Assembly (NCBI GenBank): GCA_944363895.1
Contig: CALVVP010000067.1
Span: 1 to 22,039 of the forward strand
Direction of reading: 5' to 3'
Source: an uncultured Bacilli bacterium
GTDB lineage: Bacteria > Bacillota_I > Bacilli_A > RF39 > UBA660
DNA length: 22,039 nt
The translations under genes were made by a program, and so were the position numbers. Shown here one piece after another: positions 7,578 to 16,818 of this stretch. Positions within the stretch are counted from its first letter, which is position 1, and each line of letters begins with the position of its first letter. The notes beneath the pieces are model-generated. The model saw only the letters and a list, made by a program, of their open reading frames with translations, ran no database searches and was not told the origin of the DNA.

Positions 7578-8819
7578 ATGTATGCTATTAAGGTCAATAG
7601 CGAAATCAAAAAATTAAAAAAAGTTTTATTGCATCGTCCTGGCAAAGAATTACTTAATTTAACGCCCGATACATTAAGTGAATTGTTGTTTGACGATATT
7701 CCATATTTGCCAGTCGCCCAAAAAGAACATGATGAATTTGCTAAAATTTTAAAAGAAAACGGCGTTGAAGTTGTCTATTTAGAAGATTTGATGACTGAGG
7801 TTTTAATGTTTAATCCTGGAATTAAAGAAAGATTTTTAAAACAATTTATCTATGAAGCAGGTATTAGAACACCCAAATATAAAAATTTAGTGTATGAATA
7901 TTTAGATAGTATTGAAGATATGAAAGAATTAGTTTTAAAAACAATGGAAGGAATTCAAATGGGGGAGTTAGACCGAGAAAAAAGAGAAGTAGAAAAATCT
8001 TTGGTTGATTTAGTTAGTGAAGAATCGAAATTTTTAGCTAAACCAATGCCCAACTTATATTTTACAAGAGATCCTTTTGCTAGTATCGGTCATGGGGTAG
8101 CTTTAAATAAAATGTATTCAGTGACAAGAAATCGCGAAACAATTTATGCCGAATATATTTTTGAATATCATCCGGAATTTAAAGATCAATTAGCCCTTTA
8201 TTATGATAGATATTTACCACACCATATCGAAGGTGGTGATGTTTTAAATTTAAATGATCATATTATTGCAATTGGTTATTCACAAAGAACTTGTCCTGAA
8301 GCAATCGATCAATTAGCTAAAAATTTATTTAAAGATAAATCTTGTAAGATCGATACGGTTTTAGCTTTTAATATTCCGAATAGTCGAGCATTTATGCATT
8401 TGGATACCGTTTTTACCCAAATTGATTATGATAAATTTACCTATCATCCAGGTATTATGGATACCTTACAAGTTTTTGAAATTACTGAAGGTGATATTCC
8501 TGATAGTGATGAGGATTTAAATGTTAAAGAAATAAATGATTCTTTAGAAAACATTTTAACGCATTATTTAGGAAGAAAAATTACCCTTATTCCATGTGCG
8601 GGTGGCGATAAAATTGCTTCCGAAAGAGAGCAGTGGAATGATGGCTCTAATACATTATGTATTGCTCCTGGTGTCGTGATTGTTTATGACCGCAATGAAG
8701 AGACAAATAAAGTTTTAAAAGCCCATGGTATTAAAGTATTAGAAATGCCAAGTGCTGAATTATCGAGAGGTCGTGGTGGACCAAGATGTATGAGTATGCC
8801 CCTAGAAAGAGAGATGTAA
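7578..8819 (+). CDS. arcA: Arginine deiminase
   Basis: Hydrolyses L-arginine to L-citrulline and ammonia, the first step of the cytoplasmic arginine deiminase pathway that yields ATP and raises pH. The 413-residue length matches the family. Catalytic motifs are all present: FTRDPF with Asp165, HIEGGD at 216-221, FMHLDTVFT with His274 and Asp276, and the nucleophile Cys404 in GPRCMSMP at the C-terminus. The start has a strong SD (AGAGGAG, 8 nt upstream) and follows a good promoter. It is the first of four genes; arcB begins one base after its stop. No truncation or missing residue. Confidence 0.97.
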   Translation: MYAIKVNSEIKKLKKVLLHRPGKELLNLTPDTLSELLFDDIPYLPVAQKEHDEFAKILKENGVEVVYLEDLMTEVLMFNPGIKERFLKQFIYEAGIRTPKYKNLVYEYLDSIEDMKELVLKTMEGIQMGELDREKREVEKSLVDLVSEESKFLAKPMPNLYFTRDPFASIGHGVALNKMYSVTRNRETIYAEYIFEYHPEFKDQLALYYDRYLPHHIEGGDVLNLNDHIIAIGYSQRTCPEAIDQLAKNLFKDKSCKIDTVLAFNIPNSRAFMHLDTVFTQIDYDKFTYHPGIMDTLQVFEITEGDIPDSDEDLNVKEINDSLENILTHYLGRKITLIPCAGGDKIASEREQWNDGSNTLCIAPGVVIVYDRNEETNKVLKAHGIKVLEMPSAELSRGRGGPRCMSMPLEREM

Positions 8820-8820
8820 A

Positions 8821-9810
8821 ATGAATTTTTATGGTAGAGATTTTTTGAAACTGATCGATTATACACCTGAAGAAATTATGTATTTAATTAAACTAGCGAT
8901 TCTTTTTAAAAATAAAAAACAAGAACATAAAAATCATGCTTATTTAAAAGGTAAAAATGTGGTTTTATTATTTGAAAAAGATTCGACTAGAACAAGATGT
9001 GCCTTTGAAGTTGGCGCTTATGATTTAGGAATGGGAGTAACTTATTTAGGACCAACCGGTTCACAAATGGGTAAAAAAGAAAGTATCGAAGATACGGCTA
9101 GGGTTTTATCGCGGATGTATGATGGCATTGAGTATCGCGGTTTTGAGCAAAGTGTTGTCGAAGAACTAGCTAAATATTCTAAAGTTCCTGTTTGGAATGG
9201 TTTAACTAATGAGTTTCATCCAACGCAAATGTTAGCGGATATTATGACTATGCTCGAACAATTTGGCAGTGTCCGTGGGAAAAAATTAGTTTTCTTAGGT
9301 GATGGACGCAATAATGTCGCTAATTCATTAATGGTTGTCTGTTCAAAGTTAGGAATCAATTTTGTTTGTTGTTCGCCAAAAGAATTAATGCCTAAGCAAG
9401 AATTAATTGATGAGTGTTTAGAGTTTGCTAAAAAATATTCTTCAACGATCGAATTTATCGAAAATCCTAAAAAAGCAGTAAAAAATGCGGATGTTTTATA
9501 TACTGATGTTTGGGTTTCGATGGGTGAAGATGCCAGTATTTGGGAAGAAAGAATCAACTTATTAAAACCATATCAAGTTAACAAATCTTTATTAAAACTA
9601 GCTAATGAAGACGCTATTTTCTTACACTGTCTACCATCATTCCATGATTTAAAAACGACAATCGGTCAAGAAATTCACGAAAAATTTGGTTTAACAGAAA
9701 TGGAAGTAACTAACGAAGTCTTTGAATCAAAGCAATCTAAAGTGTTTGATCAAGCAGAAAATAGATTGCATACGATTAAAGCGGTTATGTTTGCCACTTT
9801 ATATAAATGA
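8821..9810 (+). CDS. arcB: Ornithine carbamoyltransferase (catabolic)
   Basis: Phosphorolyses citrulline to ornithine and carbamoyl phosphate in the arginine deiminase pathway. The 329-residue protein has the carbamoyl-phosphate site STRTRC (55-60), the HPTQ motif (133-136), VSMGE at 232-236 and the ornithine-binding HCLPSFHD (269-276). Placement between arcA and arcC argues for the catabolic direction, although sequence alone does not separate it from ArgF. The start is one base after the arcA stop. It ends with TGA overlapping the arcC ATG (ATGA), which shows TGA is read as stop here. Confidence 0.95.
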   Translation: MNFYGRDFLKLIDYTPEEIMYLIKLAILFKNKKQEHKNHAYLKGKNVVLLFEKDSTRTRCAFEVGAYDLGMGVTYLGPTGSQMGKKESIEDTARVLSRMYDGIEYRGFEQSVVEELAKYSKVPVWNGLTNEFHPTQMLADIMTMLEQFGSVRGKKLVFLGDGRNNVANSLMVVCSKLGINFVCCSPKELMPKQELIDECLEFAKKYSSTIEFIENPKKAVKNADVLYTDVWVSMGEDASIWEERINLLKPYQVNKSLLKLANEDAIFLHCLPSFHDLKTTIGQEIHEKFGLTEMEVTNEVFESKQSKVFDQAENRLHTIKAVMFATLYK

Positions 9811-10748
9811 AAAGAAAAGTAGTTATTGCTTTAGGCGGTAATGCTTTAGGTAATACGCCATTAGAGCAATTAAACTTGATTAAAAAAACAGCGAAAAATA
9901 TTGTCGATATTATTGAAGATGGTTATGAAGTAGTAATAACACATGGCAATGGTCCTCAGGTTGGCATGATTAATCTAGCAATGGAAGTGTCGCATGAAGA
10001 AATCGCTACTCCTGATATGCCTTTTGCGGAATGTGGGGCAATGAGTCAAGGTTATATTGGTTATCATTTACAGCAATCAATTCAAAGGGAACTGTTAAAA
10101 AGAAATATGCGAAAAAATTGTTTAACCGTGATAACACAAGTTTTAGTCGATGCTAAGGATGAGGCTTTTAAAAATCCGACTAAACCCATTGGTAGTTTTT
10201 ATACTAAAGAAGAAGCTGAACAAATTAGTAAAGAAAAAGGCTATATTTTTAAAGAAGATGCTAATCGGGGATTTAGAAGAGTGATTGCTAGTCCTGAACC
10301 TTTAAAAATAATCGAAGCGAAAGTCATTAAAGAATTAGTTTTAAAAAGAAATATTGTTATTGCTGCTGGCGGTGGGGGAATTCCAGTTATTAAAACAAAA
10401 AGTGGTTTTAAAGGTGTCGATGCCGTTATCGATAAAGATAAAACAAGTGCTAAATTAGCGATTAGTTTAGATGCGGATATATTTTTAATTTTAACAGCGG
10501 TTGATAAAGTATGTATTAATTTTGGCAAAGAAAACGAACAAAAATTAGATTTATTAACGATTAAACAAGCAAAAGAGGACATGAAAAATGATGAGTTTAA
10601 AAAAGGGAGTATGCTTCCTAAAATTGAAGCATGTATCGATTATGTAACTCATAAGAAAAATGGACAAGCTATTATTACAGCGTTAGATAAAATTAAAGAT
10701 GCCTTGTTGGGAAAAACGGGCACAATTGTTGTAAGAAAGGGAGAGTAA
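9807..10748 (+). CDS. arcC: Carbamate kinase
   Basis: Transfers phosphate from carbamoyl phosphate to ADP, giving ATP, ammonia and CO2; this is the energy-yielding step of the pathway. The 313-residue protein has the amino-acid-kinase fold signatures: IALGGNALG at 7-15, THGNGPQVG near 45-53, AAGGGGIPV near 190 and GVDAVIDKDKTSAKLA near 204-219 for nucleotide binding. Its ATG overlaps the arcB stop by 4 bp and has no evident SD, so it is probably translated by termination-reinitiation from arcB. Confidence 0.96.
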   Translation: MKRKVVIALGGNALGNTPLEQLNLIKKTAKNIVDIIEDGYEVVITHGNGPQVGMINLAMEVSHEEIATPDMPFAECGAMSQGYIGYHLQQSIQRELLKRNMRKNCLTVITQVLVDAKDEAFKNPTKPIGSFYTKEEAEQISKEKGYIFKEDANRGFRRVIASPEPLKIIEAKVIKELVLKRNIVIAAGGGGIPVIKTKSGFKGVDAVIDKDKTSAKLAISLDADIFLILTAVDKVCINFGKENEQKLDLLTIKQAKEDMKNDEFKKGSMLPKIEACIDYVTHKKNGQAIITALDKIKDALLGKTGTIVVRKGE

Positions 10749-10749
10749 T

Positions 10750-12204
10750 ATGGCGAAGAAAAAAAGAAAAGGCTTTCTAACAGCGTTTTCGATTATTTTC
10801 ATCTTGATATTTGTTTTAGGGATTGTTTCACATTTTCTACCTAAAGCAGAATTTGTAACAGTTGATGGTGTAGAAGAAATTGTCAATGGTAGTGGGGTTG
10901 TCGGTGCAACATTATCAGAAATTTTATTATCACCGATTTTAGGGTTTGAAAATGCAATCGATGTTTGTATTTTCGTACTTATTTTGGGTGGCTTTTTAGC
11001 GATTGTTGCTCGTACTGAAGCTTTAGAAACCGGGATTAAAGTTTTAGTTAAGAAGTTAAAAGGTCATGAATTAGTTTTAATTCCAATTTTAATGTTTATC
11101 TTTTCTATTGGTGGTACCACTTATGGAATGTTAGAAGAGACAGTCGGTTTTTATGCTTTATTATCAGCTACTATGGTTATGGCAGGAATGGATACGATTG
11201 TCGCTTCCGCTGTTGTTTTATTAGGTGCTGGTTCCGGTGTTTTAGGTTCGACGATTAATCCTTTTGCTGTGGGAGCAGCTGTTAGTGCTTTACCTGAAGG
11301 TGTCGTAGTTAATCAAGGTTTGATTATTGGAATTGGCGTCGTTTTGTGGCTTACAACCTTAATCATTTCGATTTTATTTGTTATGGCTTATGCCAGAAGA
11401 GTTATTAAGAAAAAAGGATCGACTTTCTTATCATTAAGAGAAAGAAAAAATATGGAAGAAGAGTATGGTGATCATGCTAATACTGATGTTACTAATGTCA
11501 AATTAACTGGTAAACAAAAAATTACTTTATGTTTATTTGCTTTAACATTTGTCGTTATGATTATTGGTTTTATTCCATGGGAAGAATTTGGTATTAATAT
11601 CTTTACTAGATTTACCGGTTGGTTAACTGGTTCAGCATTAGGACAGTGGTATTTCTATGAGGCAGCTTTATGGTTTTTGATTATGTCAGTTATTATTGGC
11701 ATCGTTAATCGAACTGGAGAAAAGAATTTTGTCGATACATTTATCGATGGTGCTGATGATATGGTTGGGGTAATTTTAATAATTGCGATTGCTCGGGGAG
11801 CTTCTGTTTTAATGCAAGTTACTTATTTAGATAACTATATTATTTATAATGCAGCTCATTTATTAGAAAATGTTCCGGTAATTATATTCGCTCCGTTTAA
11901 TTATATTATTCATGTATTGTTATCGATATTAGTTCCATCAAGTTCTGGTTTAGCAACTTTATCAGCCCCGATTATTGGTCCTTTGGCTAATCAGTTAGGA
12001 TATAGTGTTGAGGGAACTATTATGACTTTGGTTGCAGCTAATGGCTTGGTTAATTTAATTACTCCAACTTGTGGAGCGATTATGGGTGGTCTTGCTTTAG
12101 CTAAAGTTGAATATGCTACCTGGTTTAAATTTGCCCTTAAAATAGTGGCTACTATTGCTTTAGTTAATATAATTATCTTAACAATAGCCATGATGATTTT
12201 ATAA
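10750..12204 (+). CDS. arcD: YfcC-family arginine/ornithine antiporter (predicted)
   Basis: A 484-residue polytopic membrane protein with a basic cytoplasmic N-terminus (MAKKKRKG) and about a dozen hydrophobic segments. It includes conserved glycine-rich stretches (GGTTYGMLEETVGFYAL near 118-132, GSGVLGSTINPFAVGAA near 161-177) and a C-terminal VNLITPTCGAIMGGLALA segment. These are features of the YfcC/C4-dicarboxylate anaerobic carrier superfamily, members of which serve as ArcD in streptococcal arc operons. As the last gene of arcABC it most likely exchanges external arginine for ornithine. The start is one base after arcC, with SD AAGGGAGAG. Substrate is inferred from context, not from sequence. 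Confidence 0.85.
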   Translation: MAKKKRKGFLTAFSIIFILIFVLGIVSHFLPKAEFVTVDGVEEIVNGSGVVGATLSEILLSPILGFENAIDVCIFVLILGGFLAIVARTEALETGIKVLVKKLKGHELVLIPILMFIFSIGGTTYGMLEETVGFYALLSATMVMAGMDTIVASAVVLLGAGSGVLGSTINPFAVGAAVSALPEGVVVNQGLIIGIGVVLWLTTLIISILFVMAYARRVIKKKGSTFLSLRERKNMEEEYGDHANTDVTNVKLTGKQKITLCLFALTFVVMIIGFIPWEEFGINIFTRFTGWLTGSALGQWYFYEAALWFLIMSVIIGIVNRTGEKNFVDTFIDGADDMVGVILIIAIARGASVLMQVTYLDNYIIYNAAHLLENVPVIIFAPFNYIIHVLLSILVPSSSGLATLSAPIIGPLANQLGYSVEGTIMTLVAANGLVNLITPTCGAIMGGLALAKVEYATWFKFALKIVATIALVNIIILTIAMMIL

Positions 12205-12220
12205 AATTTTGATTATAGTT

Positions 12221-12246
12221 AAAAGACAGTTTTATCTGTCTTTTTT
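12221..12246 (+). terminator. Terminator of the arc operon, possibly bidirectional
   Basis: AAAAGACAG (12221-12229) pairs with CTGTCTTTT (12236-12244) over a 6-nt loop, followed by further T residues. The A-run on the left means the same hairpin could also end transcription coming leftward from the minus-strand gene that stops at 12297. Confidence 0.85.
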
Positions 12247-12296
12247 GTTAGTATTGTATATTTATAATCAATGTTAAAAATATGATTTATAAAATT

Positions 12297-13235
12297 TTAA
12301 TAAATTCTTGGTTTAGGAATACAAATTAAAACTATTTCAGTTGGATAGATATTGTTACCATAATATCTTAAATAATAATTATAATTTTTATTATATTCGT
12401 CAATCAATTTAGGAATACGCCATAAATCATCATTATTATGATAAACAGATATTAATAATTTAGGATTATCATTGATAATATGATTTTTAGAACCGATTAA
12501 AGCTTGATATTCTGAACCCTCAATATCCATTTTAAGAATATCGATTTTCTCTAATATATCATTATCTAAACTAACAGCTTCAACTTCAATAGTTCCTATT
12601 TCATCAATTTGATTAGCCGAAGCATTAACAGAGCTTTCTTTTAAATATAAAATTTGATTTTTATCTAGTACAGCTTTATTTTTATAGATAATATTAGTAT
12701 AATTACTTAAGACATTTTTTAAAATTGCGGTGGTTTCTTTAGTTATTTCATAACAATAGATTCTTTTATAATTATTATAAGTATTGATAAAATCTAAAGT
12801 TGTATCACCAGTATAAGCTCCTAAATCAACTAATACTTCATCATGACTAAAAGGAATAATATCTAAATCAAAATAATGTTTAAAACTATTATTCATACAT
12901 TCTTTTAGGGTATTAAAATCATATTGGTACCAATTATTTAAAATGGCAAATAATATTTTTTTGGAAGTATAATCATTTAGTTTATGATAAAGCCAAATAA
13001 AATCATCAATATGATTATGTAAAGTATCAGCTTTATAGTAAAGTTCAGCATAATTATTATTATTAATATCTAGTTTTCCCCAATATTCAAATAAGTTAAA
13101 GTAGTTTTCTAATGATTTTTGAACTGAAGAATCAACATGATGAAAGGCATTTTGGATATTGACAAATATCTCATCAGTAGTCATTTTTTTAATTTTATTA
13201 ACTAATTCATTAAAATTTTTATCGATAATATTCAT
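12297..13235 (-). CDS. FkbM-family SAM-dependent methyltransferase
   Basis: A 312-residue protein. The S-adenosylmethionine-binding motif VDLGAYTGD is at 136-144, an acidic residue ends the next strand (CYEIT, Glu163), and the FkbM signature ILKMDIEGSEYQAL is at 233-246. FkbM enzymes usually O-methylate sugars or secondary metabolites, often glycans; the acceptor here is unknown. The N-terminal 130 residues are an uncharacterised helical region. The start at 13235 is preferred over an upstream ATG at 13250 because the SD GAGGTTG lies between them, giving proper spacing for the inner ATG. It is transcribed alone, opposite to its neighbours, between the arc and gat operons. Confidence 0.88.
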   Translation of the reverse strand: MNIIDKNFNELVNKIKKMTTDEIFVNIQNAFHHVDSSVQKSLENYFNLFEYWGKLDINNNNYAELYYKADTLHNHIDDFIWLYHKLNDYTSKKILFAILNNWYQYDFNTLKECMNNSFKHYFDLDIIPFSHDEVLVDLGAYTGDTTLDFINTYNNYKRIYCYEITKETTAILKNVLSNYTNIIYKNKAVLDKNQILYLKESSVNASANQIDEIGTIEVEAVSLDNDILEKIDILKMDIEGSEYQALIGSKNHIINDNPKLLISVYHNNDDLWRIPKLIDEYNKNYNYYLRYYGNNIYPTEIVLICIPKPRIY

Positions 13236-13341
13236 TATAATCAACCTCATAAAAATATATGTAGTAATTACTATTTAAATGAATATAAAAAAATAGGTAT
13301 AGAAAGTTAAAAACAACATATGATTTAATTGAAATTTTTAT

Positions 13342-13370
13342 TTGACAAGGATAAAAAAATGTGCTATTAT
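13342..13370 (+). promoter_or_regulatory. Strong sigma-A promoter of the gatCAB-aspS operon
   Basis: A perfect -35 TTGACA (13342-13347), 17-bp spacer, and TATTAT (13365-13370) with an extended TGC just before it. Transcription should begin near 13377, at the base of T-box stem I. Confidence 0.9.
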
Positions 13371-13375
13371 TTTCT

Positions 13376-13660
13376 TATCGACTTTGACTGAGAGAAGTAA
13401 TAATAACGATTTAGCAAGCGAGTTAGGGATGGTGGGAGCTAACATAATTAGTTATTATGAATAACACTCACGAGTTAGTTATGCAAACGATATTCTAGTA
13501 GTGTAACTCGGAAGTAATCCGTTATCTTATTACACATTTTGTTAGAAATGAGAAAGTGATCATATAATCTATTTAGGTTTAAAATATATGATAAAATGGG
13601 TGGTACCGCGGATCAAACAGCATTCGTCCCAATTAGGGATGGATGCTGTTTTTAATTTTT
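13376..13660 (+). ncRNA. T-box riboswitch, probable Asn specifier (AAC)
   Basis: T-box leaders bind a specific tRNA and, when it is uncharged, form an antiterminator. The T-box core GGTGGTACCGCGG is at 13599-13611. Stem I is closed by TATCG-AC-TTTG (13376-13386) with CAAACGATA (13484-13492). It has the AGAGA/GAG K-turn elements, an upper helix ATAATAAC/GTTATTAT (13400-13407, 13451-13458) and the distal GGGATGGTGGGAGC signature. The specifier-loop 3' strand reads GAATAAC followed by A, which puts AAC (13463-13465) in the codon position before the conserved purine. A stem II hairpin (CGGA/TCCG, 13509-13521) and stem III ATCATATA/TATATGAT (13559-13566, 13585-13592) follow. Asn fits the operon it controls. 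The base facing the tRNA discriminator is U. Confidence 0.92.
13616..13660 (+). terminator. T-box attenuator terminator
   Basis: A 15-bp stem (13616-13630 with 13636-13650, two G-T pairs) and AATTA loop, followed by a T-rich tail. Its 5' arm includes TCCC (13627-13630), which in the alternative fold would pair with GGG of the T-box to form the antiterminator. Confidence 0.88.
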
Positions 13661-13679
13661 TAGAAAGGGTGAATTTAAA

Positions 13680-13973
13680 ATGATTGAAAAAGAAAAACTA
13701 AAACAATATGCTAATAAATTAATGTTTGACATGGATGATAATGAATACATAACATTACAAGAAGAATTTGATGTTATTCTAAAACAAATGGATTTAATTA
13801 GTAAAATTAAAGATATTGATAAAATCGAACCGATGACTTTTCCTTTTGTTAAAGATACGGATTTAAGAGAAGATATTTTGGAAGAAAATGATGTTTTAAC
13901 CGTATCAGAAGTTTTAGAAAACGCTAAACAAGTAGCGAAAGACCAAGTTAAAGTACCAAAGGTGGTGGAATAA
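13680..13973 (+). CDS. gatC: Aspartyl/glutamyl-tRNA amidotransferase subunit C
   Basis: A 97-residue linker subunit that wraps around GatA and GatB in the GatCAB complex. The N-terminal helices (KLKQYANKLMFDMDDNEY) and C-terminal segment (DLREDILEENDVLTVSEVL, then a KVPKVVE tail) match the family. SD AAAGGGTGA (13664-13672) lies 7 nt upstream, just past the attenuator. Its TAA overlaps the gatA ATG by one base (TAATG), so the two are translationally coupled. Confidence 0.93.
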   Translation: MIEKEKLKQYANKLMFDMDDNEYITLQEEFDVILKQMDLISKIKDIDKIEPMTFPFVKDTDLREDILEENDVLTVSEVLENAKQVAKDQVKVPKVVE

Positions 13974-15394
13974 TGCAATCAGAAATATTAAAGTTAAGAA
14001 AATTATTGGATGAGAATAAAACAACTGGCGAAGAATTATTTAAACAAGCAATTGCTAAAAACGACAAAGAAATAAATGCTTTTGTCACTATTTTAGATAA
14101 ATATAGACATAAGAGTGGTAATAGTTTAATCGATAATATTCCTTATGCTTTAAAAGATAATATTGCCACACGAGGTATTTTAACTACGGCTTGTTCAAAT
14201 ATTTTAAAAGATTATGTGCCGGTTTATGATGCGACAGTGTATAAAAAATTAAAAGAAGCTGGTGCTGTTTTAATTGGTAAAACTTCGATGGATGAACTAG
14301 CGATGGGCGGTACTGGAACAACAGGAAATAATGGTGTCGTAAGAAATCCTTGGGATAAAAATCGTTTAATCGGGGGATCTTCAGCTGGAAGTGCCGCAAG
14401 TGTAGCGATGGGAATGGTTCCTTTTAGTATTGGCTCTGATACTGGTGATTCAATTAGAAAACCAGCAGCATATGGAGGAGTAGTCGGTTTCAAACCAACT
14501 TATGGTCGAATTTCAAGATATGGCTTATTTGCTTTTGCTTCTAGTTTGGACCATGTCGGTTGTTTTACTAAATATGTATCTGATGCGGCGATTGTCACTG
14601 ATATTATTAAAGGTTATGATCCTCACGATATGACTTCTTTAAAAGATGATGATGAAAGTTATTTTAAAACATTAAATAATTCAGTTAAAGGAAAAAAATT
14701 ATTTTATTTTAAAGATATTTGTAATCCTAAAAATTATAAAGATGATGAAGAACTAATAGAAATTTTAACTAAATTTAAAGAGACAATTGAAAAGGTGAAA
14801 ACTTTAGGAATCGAAGTGGAAGAAGTAGATTTTCCTAAAGAGTTATTGTTAGCTTTGTATCCCACTTATATGACGATATCATGTGCCGAAGCAACAAGTA
14901 ATAACTCTAACTTAACTGGTATTCAATTTGGACCAAGAGGCGAAGGTGATTCGATAGAAGAAATTATGTTTACAGCTAGAACCAAAGGTTTTTCGGAATT
15001 AATTAAAAGAAGATTTATTTTAGGTAGTTATATTTTACAAAAAGAAAACCAAGAAAAATTATTTAAAAATGCGCAAAGAGTAAGAAGACTAGTTGTTTTA
15101 AAAATGCAAGAATTATTTAATAAATACGATGGGTTAATTATGCCATCTAGTGGGAGTATTGCTCCTTTATTTGAAGATTCTAGCGATAAATTATCTGATA
15201 AATATTTAATTTTAGAAAATCATTTAGTTATTGGCAACTTTGGAGGATTTCCTAGTATTAGTATTCCTAGTGGTATCGTTAAGCAAATGCCAATCAGTAT
15301 AAATATTACCGGAAGGGTAAAAGAAGATGGTTTAGTTTTGAATTTAGCTTATAAAATAGAACAAATATTAAATTTTAAAAAGGTAGGTGAATAA
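13973..15394 (+). CDS. gatA: Aspartyl/glutamyl-tRNA amidotransferase subunit A
   Basis: The glutaminase subunit of GatCAB; it releases ammonia from glutamine for conversion of Asp-tRNA(Asn) or Glu-tRNA(Gln). The 473-residue protein belongs to the amidase-signature family, with catalytic Lys61 (LKDNI), cis-Ser136 (GGSSAGSA) and nucleophile Ser160 (GSDTGDSIRKP). The 75- and 24-residue spacings equal those of the Lys79-Ser154-Ser178 triad of Staphylococcus GatA. The residue before the nucleophile is Asp rather than the usual Gly (GSDTGGS), a variant I associate with mollicute-type GatA. SD GGTGGTGG lies just upstream within gatC. Confidence 0.96.
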   Translation: MQSEILKLRKLLDENKTTGEELFKQAIAKNDKEINAFVTILDKYRHKSGNSLIDNIPYALKDNIATRGILTTACSNILKDYVPVYDATVYKKLKEAGAVLIGKTSMDELAMGGTGTTGNNGVVRNPWDKNRLIGGSSAGSAASVAMGMVPFSIGSDTGDSIRKPAAYGGVVGFKPTYGRISRYGLFAFASSLDHVGCFTKYVSDAAIVTDIIKGYDPHDMTSLKDDDESYFKTLNNSVKGKKLFYFKDICNPKNYKDDEELIEILTKFKETIEKVKTLGIEVEEVDFPKELLLALYPTYMTISCAEATSNNSNLTGIQFGPRGEGDSIEEIMFTARTKGFSELIKRRFILGSYILQKENQEKLFKNAQRVRRLVVLKMQELFNKYDGLIMPSSGSIAPLFEDSSDKLSDKYLILENHLVIGNFGGFPSISIPSGIVKQMPISINITGRVKEDGLVLNLAYKIEQILNFKKVGE

Positions 15395-15395
15395 A

Positions 15396-16814
15396 ATGCG
15401 GAAAGTTGTTATTGGGTTAGAGGTTCATTGTGAATTAAAAACTGTTACGAAAAATTTTTCAAGTTCAAAAAATGAATATACTAATATTCCTAATATTAAT
15501 GTTACTCCGGTTGATTTAGGACTTCCTGGAATTTTGCCAGTAGTTAATATGGAAGCCGTTAAAAAAGCTTTAAAGGTAGCCATGGCTTTAAATTGTACTA
15601 ATCCTGATGAAATTTTATTTGATCGAAAAAACTATTATTATCCAGATTTACCGAAAGGATATCAAATAACGCAAGTTACTAAACCGATGGGAAAGAATGG
15701 TTATTTAAAAATTGTGATGCCGGATTATGAAAAAGATATTTTAATTCATCAATTACATTTAGAAGAAGATACAGCTTCTTTAGATCATTATCCGACTTAT
15801 TCTTTAATCGATTATAATAGATCGGGTATTCCTTTAATCGAAATTGTAACTGAACCTTGTATATCTAATGCTTTAGAAGCTGTTAAATTTTTAGAAACTT
15901 TAAGAGAAGTATTCATTTATTGTGGGGTATCAGAAGCGGATTCAAAAAAAGGACAAATGCGTTGCGATGTTAATATTTCTTTAACGGATAGTGATAAATT
16001 AGGAACCAAAGTAGAGATGAAAAATATCAACTCATTTTCGAGTGTTAAAGAAGCTATCGAATATGAAATAAAAAGGCAAAATGAGATTTTAGATAAAGGG
16101 GAAGAAGTTATTCAAGAAACAAGAAGATTTGATGAAGAAACTTTGAAAACTTATTCGATGAGAGAAAAGGTCGATGCCGTTGATTATAAATACTTTATCG
16201 AACCTAATATACCACCGATTAAATTAACTAAAGAATTTTTAAATGAGATAAGAAATGAAATTCCTAAATTACAATATGAAAGATATCATCAATATATAGA
16301 TGGATATGAATTATCAGAATATGATGCTAATGTATTGGTTAAAGATAAAGAAATAGCGGATTATTTTGAAGAATTAATCGCTTATGGTATTAAACCCAAA
16401 GAAGCTTGCAGTTGGGTTACAACGGTTATTTTAGGTTCTTTAAATAAATTAAATACTAATTTAGAAGGTTTATTTATCACTTCTAAAATGTTAAGTGAAG
16501 TTATAAAATTATCTTTAGATAATAAAATATCGGTAGGAAATGCGAAAAAAGTATTGTATCGGGCAATGGATGAGAAAATCGATCCAATTACAATTATCGA
16601 ACAAGAACATTTAAGACAAATTGATGATGAAAATATTTTAATTAAATTAGTCAATGAAGCTTTAGATGAGCATGCAGATATTGTTTTGCAATTTAAAGAA
16701 GGAAAAGATTATGTGGCCAATTATTTTGTTGGTCAAGTTATGAAAAAAACTAAAGGGCAAGCCAGTCCAATTAAAACATTAGAAATAATTAAAGAAGAAA
16801 TTAAAAAGAGGTGA
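15396..16814 (+). CDS. gatB: Aspartyl/glutamyl-tRNA amidotransferase subunit B
   Basis: The kinase/transamidase subunit that phosphorylates the misacylated Asp or Glu on tRNA and adds ammonia. It is 472 residues from the preferred start. Signatures: IGLEVHCELKT at the N-terminus, DRKNYYYPDLPKGYQITQ near 77-94, DYNRSGIPLIEIVTEP near 141-156, and MRCDVNIS and KVEMKNINSFSSV near 189-213. The C-terminal tRNA-binding YqeY-like domain ends with VGQVMKKTKGQASP. ATG 15396 is chosen over an in-frame GTG at 15387 because GGTAGGTG (15382-15389) serves as its SD. It follows the gatA stop by one base. Confidence 0.95.
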   Translation: MRKVVIGLEVHCELKTVTKNFSSSKNEYTNIPNINVTPVDLGLPGILPVVNMEAVKKALKVAMALNCTNPDEILFDRKNYYYPDLPKGYQITQVTKPMGKNGYLKIVMPDYEKDILIHQLHLEEDTASLDHYPTYSLIDYNRSGIPLIEIVTEPCISNALEAVKFLETLREVFIYCGVSEADSKKGQMRCDVNISLTDSDKLGTKVEMKNINSFSSVKEAIEYEIKRQNEILDKGEEVIQETRRFDEETLKTYSMREKVDAVDYKYFIEPNIPPIKLTKEFLNEIRNEIPKLQYERYHQYIDGYELSEYDANVLVKDKEIADYFEELIAYGIKPKEACSWVTTVILGSLNKLNTNLEGLFITSKMLSEVIKLSLDNKISVGNAKKVLYRAMDEKIDPITIIEQEHLRQIDDENILIKLVNEALDEHADIVLQFKEGKDYVANYFVGQVMKKTKGQASPIKTLEIIKEEIKKR

Positions 16815-16818
16815 AATA

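Noticed and set aside
9216..9557. Minus-strand 113-codon frame inside arcB
   Set aside because: Shadow of a well-conserved gene with no ribosome site or recognisable domain.
13251..13341. Promoter of the FkbM-like gene
   Set aside because: Several AT-rich -10-like strings on the minus strand but no pair with a credible -35 and spacing.
14184..14493. Two overlapping minus-strand frames inside gatA
   Set aside because: They mirror the conserved amidase signature and have no signals of their own.
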